Source: Streptomyces sp. NBC_01217 (lineage in GTDB: Bacteria > Actinomycetota > Actinomycetes > Streptomycetales > Streptomycetaceae). Taken from it: a stretch of 64,000 nucleotides of DNA. The notes beneath the pieces are model-generated. The model searched no databases. It worked only from the letters and a program-made list of their open reading frames with translations, and had not been told where the DNA came from. This document shows, one piece after another, positions 61,099-64,000 of this stretch. Each line of letters opens with the position of its first letter. Position 1 is the first letter of the stretch. The stretch covers positions 4,875,501-4,939,500 of the forward strand of contig NZ_CP108538.1 in NCBI RefSeq assembly GCF_035994185.1. Direction: 5' to 3'. Both the position numbers and the translations under genes were made by a program.

Positions 61099-61598
61099 CG
61101 CGGAAGCCCCCGTATGCGCTGTCGGACCCGAACATCGAGCCAGAGTGCCACATGGCGCAATCACGCCGAACCTTCAGCCCCTGCAACCACTCATCCGGGG
61201 CGTTTTCCCGAATGTGAGCACTAGCGGTCACCCATTCGGGGAAGGCTCATTGAGCTTTTCTGCACGGGTGGGTCGTAGACAACAGGCAGCAGCCCCACCG
61301 GCGAGCGCCGATCGAGCCCGAACAAATCCCGATCAATCACGGGGTAAACACCGGTCAAACACCGATCACAAGCTATTCGAGCGGCGCCCGGGAGCCGGAC
61401 GATAGCCGTTCGGCGCGCAGACAGAGCGCCTGGCCGAACCCGTTCGAAAGGACGGACGCGGCAGCCGGATACGGAACCGGAGGGGCGACGACGAGCTGCC
61501 AAGGGGGACCGACCGAATCGGGCCACGCAGACCGCTCACCACCCACCCGATTCACGCCGGCCCGACCACGCCGGCCACCTGGTCCGGCTCCGCCCCGC
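61099..61598. other. Spacer with sigma-gene promoter region
   Basis: No gene is supported. It contains two adjacent 11-bp direct repeats, AAACACCGGTC (61346-61356) and AAACACCGATC (61357-61367), one helical turn apart, which could bind a regulator of the sigma gene. Confidence 0.5.
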
Positions 61599-62471
61599 TC
61601 ACGCAGCCGGTCGCGAGCGCAGTCCCTCCAGGAGGATGTCCAGGAGCCGGCTCGAAGCCGCGGCCTGCTGGGCCGGGTCGGGCAGCGAAGGTGCCGCCGT
61701 CGCGATGACCAGCAGCACGTCCGCCACCGTCACATCACGGCGCAGCTCACCGGCTGCCCGCGCCCGGTCCACCAGGCGGCCGACGACCTCAAGCAGCTCA
61801 CCGGCTCCCGTGCCGTCGTCCTCGATGCCGGTCTCGGCAGCGGAGTGCCCGTCGGCCGGTCGGGGGTCGGCCTGACCCGCGCCCTGACGCTGCTGCGGCA
61901 CCCGCGTCTCGTCCCGAGCACCGCCCGAGCCCTCGGCGCCGGAGCCCGCACCGACAGCCGCATCGGCGTCGACATCGACCCCGACCCGCAGCACCTGCGG
62001 CGGCAGCAGCCGCCCCGCGCCCGAGGCCACGGACGTCCGCAGGAAGCGCGACAGCGCCGACCACGGCTCGTCCTCCTGGCCCAGCGCGGTCCGTGCCTGG
62101 TCCGTCAGCCGGGAGGTCTCCTCCTCGGCTATCCGCCGCACCAGCACGTCCTTGCTCGGGAAGCGCCGGTACACCGTGCCGACCCCGACTCTGGCGCGCC
62201 GAGCCACGTCCTCCATCGGAGCCCCGTATCCCAGCTCGCCGAACACCTCGCGCGCGGCCCGCAGCACATGTTCCAGATTGCGCTGTGCGTCCACACGAAG
62301 CGGCGCCGGGCGCGCGGCCGCTCCGGTCGTCCCTGTTGGGCCGGCCGTCCCGGCCGTGCCGACCGGACTCGCCGTGTTCACTGTCCCCACTGCTCCGTTT
62401 CGTCCGTTTCCGTCGGACGAATGGGGCGTGACTGCAGCAGCAGTCGACCAATGAGAATCCTGAATGTGCAT
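61599..62471 (-). CDS. TetR-family regulator
   Basis: A 290-residue repressor-type protein. A disordered Gly/Thr-rich N-terminus (about 55 residues) precedes the TetR helix-turn-helix (RNLEHVLRAAREVFGELGYG, then MEDVARRARVGVGTVYRRFP). The C-terminal ligand domain has an insert rich in Gly, Ala and Glu (about 170-215). ATG 62471 begins MHIQDSHWSTAAA. It is divergent from the ndh gene and may regulate it; no ligand is known. Confidence 0.88.
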   Translation of the reverse strand: MHIQDSHWSTAAAVTPHSSDGNGRNGAVGTVNTASPVGTAGTAGPTGTTGAAARPAPLRVDAQRNLEHVLRAAREVFGELGYGAPMEDVARRARVGVGTVYRRFPSKDVLVRRIAEEETSRLTDQARTALGQEDEPWSALSRFLRTSVASGAGRLLPPQVLRVGVDVDADAAVGAGSGAEGSGGARDETRVPQQRQGAGQADPRPADGHSAAETGIEDDGTGAGELLEVVGRLVDRARAAGELRRDVTVADVLLVIATAAPSLPDPAQQAAASSRLLDILLEGLRSRPAA

Positions 62472-62810
62472 AACTGTTCCCCCGGTTATGACGTCTCCCC
62501 CCGGAGACTTCCCGCCGTTTGAGCCGGAGTGTGGATCACGGTCCCAGCCCGACACCCCGACGACATACGAACATAGTTGAGCCCGGGTCAATTCAGAAGG
62601 GGTAGTTCCGCACGGAGCGCCCCCCGATCGGAGCAAGGACCGGTTGGTCACTGATTCGCCCCCCTCCCCGCACCCCTACTTCAAGGCCTGACCTGCGCAG
62701 CTTCCGTATCGCCGCCGCGATCAACGGCCACGGCCCGTCCAGAACCTCCGGTCACACAATTTGCCGGGGCTGTGGACAAACCCTTGAGCACGTTGCGTCA
62801 TGGGGTGGTG
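62472..62810. other. Divergent promoter gap tetR/ndh
   Basis: This 339-bp gap holds the promoters of both divergent genes. I could not identify a clear TetR-type operator or a convincing -35/-10 pair. Confidence 0.4.
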
Positions 62811-64000
62811 ATGGCTTCAGATTCCGGGGGAACACCCCCCGGCCCCCCGCCGGGTGTGCGCATTCTCGTCGTCGGCGGCGGCTACGTCGGGATGTACACA
62901 GCGCTGCGTCTCCAGCGGAAGCTGAAGCAGAGACTCAGAAGCGGTGAGGCCGAGATCGTCGTCGTCACCCCCGAGCCTTATATGACGTATCAGCCATTTC
63001 TGCCCGAAGCGGCGGCCGGTTCGATCTCGCCGCGCCATGTCGTCGTGCCGCTCCGCCGGGTCCTGGCGCACTGCAAGATCGTCATCGGCGAGGCACAGCG
63101 CATCGACCACGCCAAGCGCACCGCGACCGTCACCACCCTCGCCACGGGGGAGGACGGCACCGGCGCCGTGGAGATCCCGTACGACGAACTCGTCCTCGCG
63201 CCCGGCTCCGTCTCGCGCACCCTCCCGATCCCCGGCCTCGCCGACCACGGCATCGGCTTCAAGACCATCGAGGAGGCCATCGGCCTGCGCAACCACGTCA
63301 TCGAGCAGATGGACATCGCCTCCGCCACCCGCGACCCGGCCATCCGCGACGCCGCCCTCACCTTCGTCTTCGTCGGTGGCGGATACGCGGGCGTCGAGGC
63401 CCTCGCCGAGCTGGAGGACATGGCCCGCTACACCTCGCGGTACTACCACAACATCAAGGCCGAGGACCTGAAATGGATCCTCGTGGAGGCGACCGGCCGC
63501 ATCCTTCCCGAGGTCGGCGACGCGATGGGCGGCTATGCGATCCGTGAGCTGCGCGGCCGAAACATCGACGTACGCCTCGACACCCGGCTGGAATCCTGCG
63601 AGGACCGGATCGCCGTCCTGAGCGACGGTTCCCGCTTCCCGACACGCACCCTCGTGTGGACCGCGGGCGTCAAACCCGCGCCGATCCTCGCCGCCACCGA
63701 CCTGCCGCTCAACGAGCGCGGCAGGCTCAGATGCACGGCGGAGCTCACCGTCGAAGGGGTCGAGCACGCCTGGGCCGCCGGGGACGCCGCCTCCGTACCC
63801 GACCTGACCGCCGCGGAAACCGGCAAGGAGACCGCCCCCAACGCCCAGCACGCCGTACGCCAGGCCAAGGTCCTCGCCGAGAACGTCCTCGCATCGATCA
63901 GCGGCCGACCTCTCAAGGAGTACCGGCACAGCTACGCGGGTTCCGTCGCCTCACTCGGTCTCCACATGGGCGTCGCCCATGTCTACGGCCGTAAGCTCAA
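62811..64000 (+). CDS. ndh: Type II NADH dehydrogenase (partial at window end)
   Basis: The visible 396 codons form a flavoprotein NADH:quinone oxidoreductase without proton pumping. FAD motif VRILVVGGGYVGMYTALRL lies near residue 16, a second dinucleotide motif FVFVGGGYAGVEALAELED lies near 187, and the FAD-contact segment HAWAAGDAASVPD follows. The gene runs off the window at 64000. It starts at ATG 62811; an upstream GTG (62808) is adjacent. The frame is open throughout the visible part. Confidence 0.92.
   Translation, partial: MASDSGGTPPGPPPGVRILVVGGGYVGMYTALRLQRKLKQRLRSGEAEIVVVTPEPYMTYQPFLPEAAAGSISPRHVVVPLRRVLAHCKIVIGEAQRIDHAKRTATVTTLATGEDGTGAVEIPYDELVLAPGSVSRTLPIPGLADHGIGFKTIEEAIGLRNHVIEQMDIASATRDPAIRDAALTFVFVGGGYAGVEALAELEDMARYTSRYYHNIKAEDLKWILVEATGRILPEVGDAMGGYAIRELRGRNIDVRLDTRLESCEDRIAVLSDGSRFPTRTLVWTAGVKPAPILAATDLPLNERGRLRCTAELTVEGVEHAWAAGDAASVPDLTAAETGKETAPNAQHAVRQAKVLAENVLASISGRPLKEYRHSYAGSVASLGLHMGVAHVYGRKL

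Noticed and set aside
62817..63929. Leftward open frame over the ndh gene
   Set aside because: The plus strand has a complete FAD/NAD-binding pattern; the minus frame shows none.
1..64000. CRISPR array, rRNA operon or prophage structural genes
   Set aside because: No regularly spaced repeat units with spacers, no rRNA-like sequence and no capsid, tail or terminase proteins were seen.

Overview
The window is high-GC actinomycete DNA, almost certainly from a Streptomyces chromosome. It carries bldC, an NsdA-like sporulation-associated TPR regulator, an AfsR-type BTAD regulator and many GTG/TTG starts. From memory, the core gene order (bldC, hrpA, DsbA/CcdA pair, DEAD-box helicase, permease, tRNA-Lys, then flotillin-like protein, M23 peptidase, aldo/keto reductase, PrsW, trmB, lhgO, TPR regulator, asparagine-synthase homologue, BTAD regulator, sigma factor, TetR, ndh) matches the S. 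coelicolor SCO4091-SCO4119 interval. No alignment was run.

Layout. 1-13.6 kb is core chromosome: bldC and its terminator, a small CxxC/H protein, tRNA-Asp, hrpA, a secreted protein, a DsbA-CcdA thiol-redox operon, a leftward tRNA cluster (Glu, Asp, Phe), a mini-metallopeptidase, a lipoprotein, an RG-rich DEAD-box helicase and an APC permease. 13.65-37.67 kb is a 24-kb integrative mobilizable element in the 3' end of tRNA-Lys(TTT), bounded by a perfect 46-bp repeat (attL 13675-13720, attR 37626-37671). 37.7-64 kb is core chromosome again and ends inside a type II NADH dehydrogenase gene.

The element. Its left arm holds a tyrosine integrase gene, an XRE regulator, an Xis-like protein, a DUF3631 ATPase, a DUF2637 membrane protein, MobC and a MobA-type relaxase. 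No FtsK/TraB-like transfer ATPase is seen, so transfer would need a helper. The integrase is broken twice: an IS5-type element with a 3-bp target duplication splits it, and a 1-nt frameshift lies before the catalytic His and Tyr codons. A 9-bp-period iteron-like field lies between the DUF3631 and DUF2637 genes.

Cargo. Cargo 1 (23.5-29.3 kb) is an enzyme cassette: a small Cys protein, a CYTH triphosphate-tunnel enzyme, a SAM methyltransferase, a P-loop nucleotide-kinase-like protein, a radical SAM enzyme, a HAD phosphatase, a divergent XRE/PLD-like regulator with a NUDIX hydrolase, and an HD phosphohydrolase. This is the best candidate here for an undescribed nucleotide- or phosphate-linked pathway. 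Next comes a dead IS3 element interrupted by an intact IS110 element. Cargo 2 (32.2-36.2 kb) is a cold-shock-like cassette: an SCO5918-like protein, a CBS-domain protein, a DEAD-box helicase whose Shine-Dalgarno abuts a perfect hairpin, a cold-shock protein, a decayed second csp and a MerR-like regulator.

Other notable points are a probable c-di-AMP (ydaO-type) riboswitch before an M23 peptidase gene, a one-chain sigma factor/zinc-finger/membrane/NPCBM fusion, and an asparagine-synthase homologue with an altered PP-loop.
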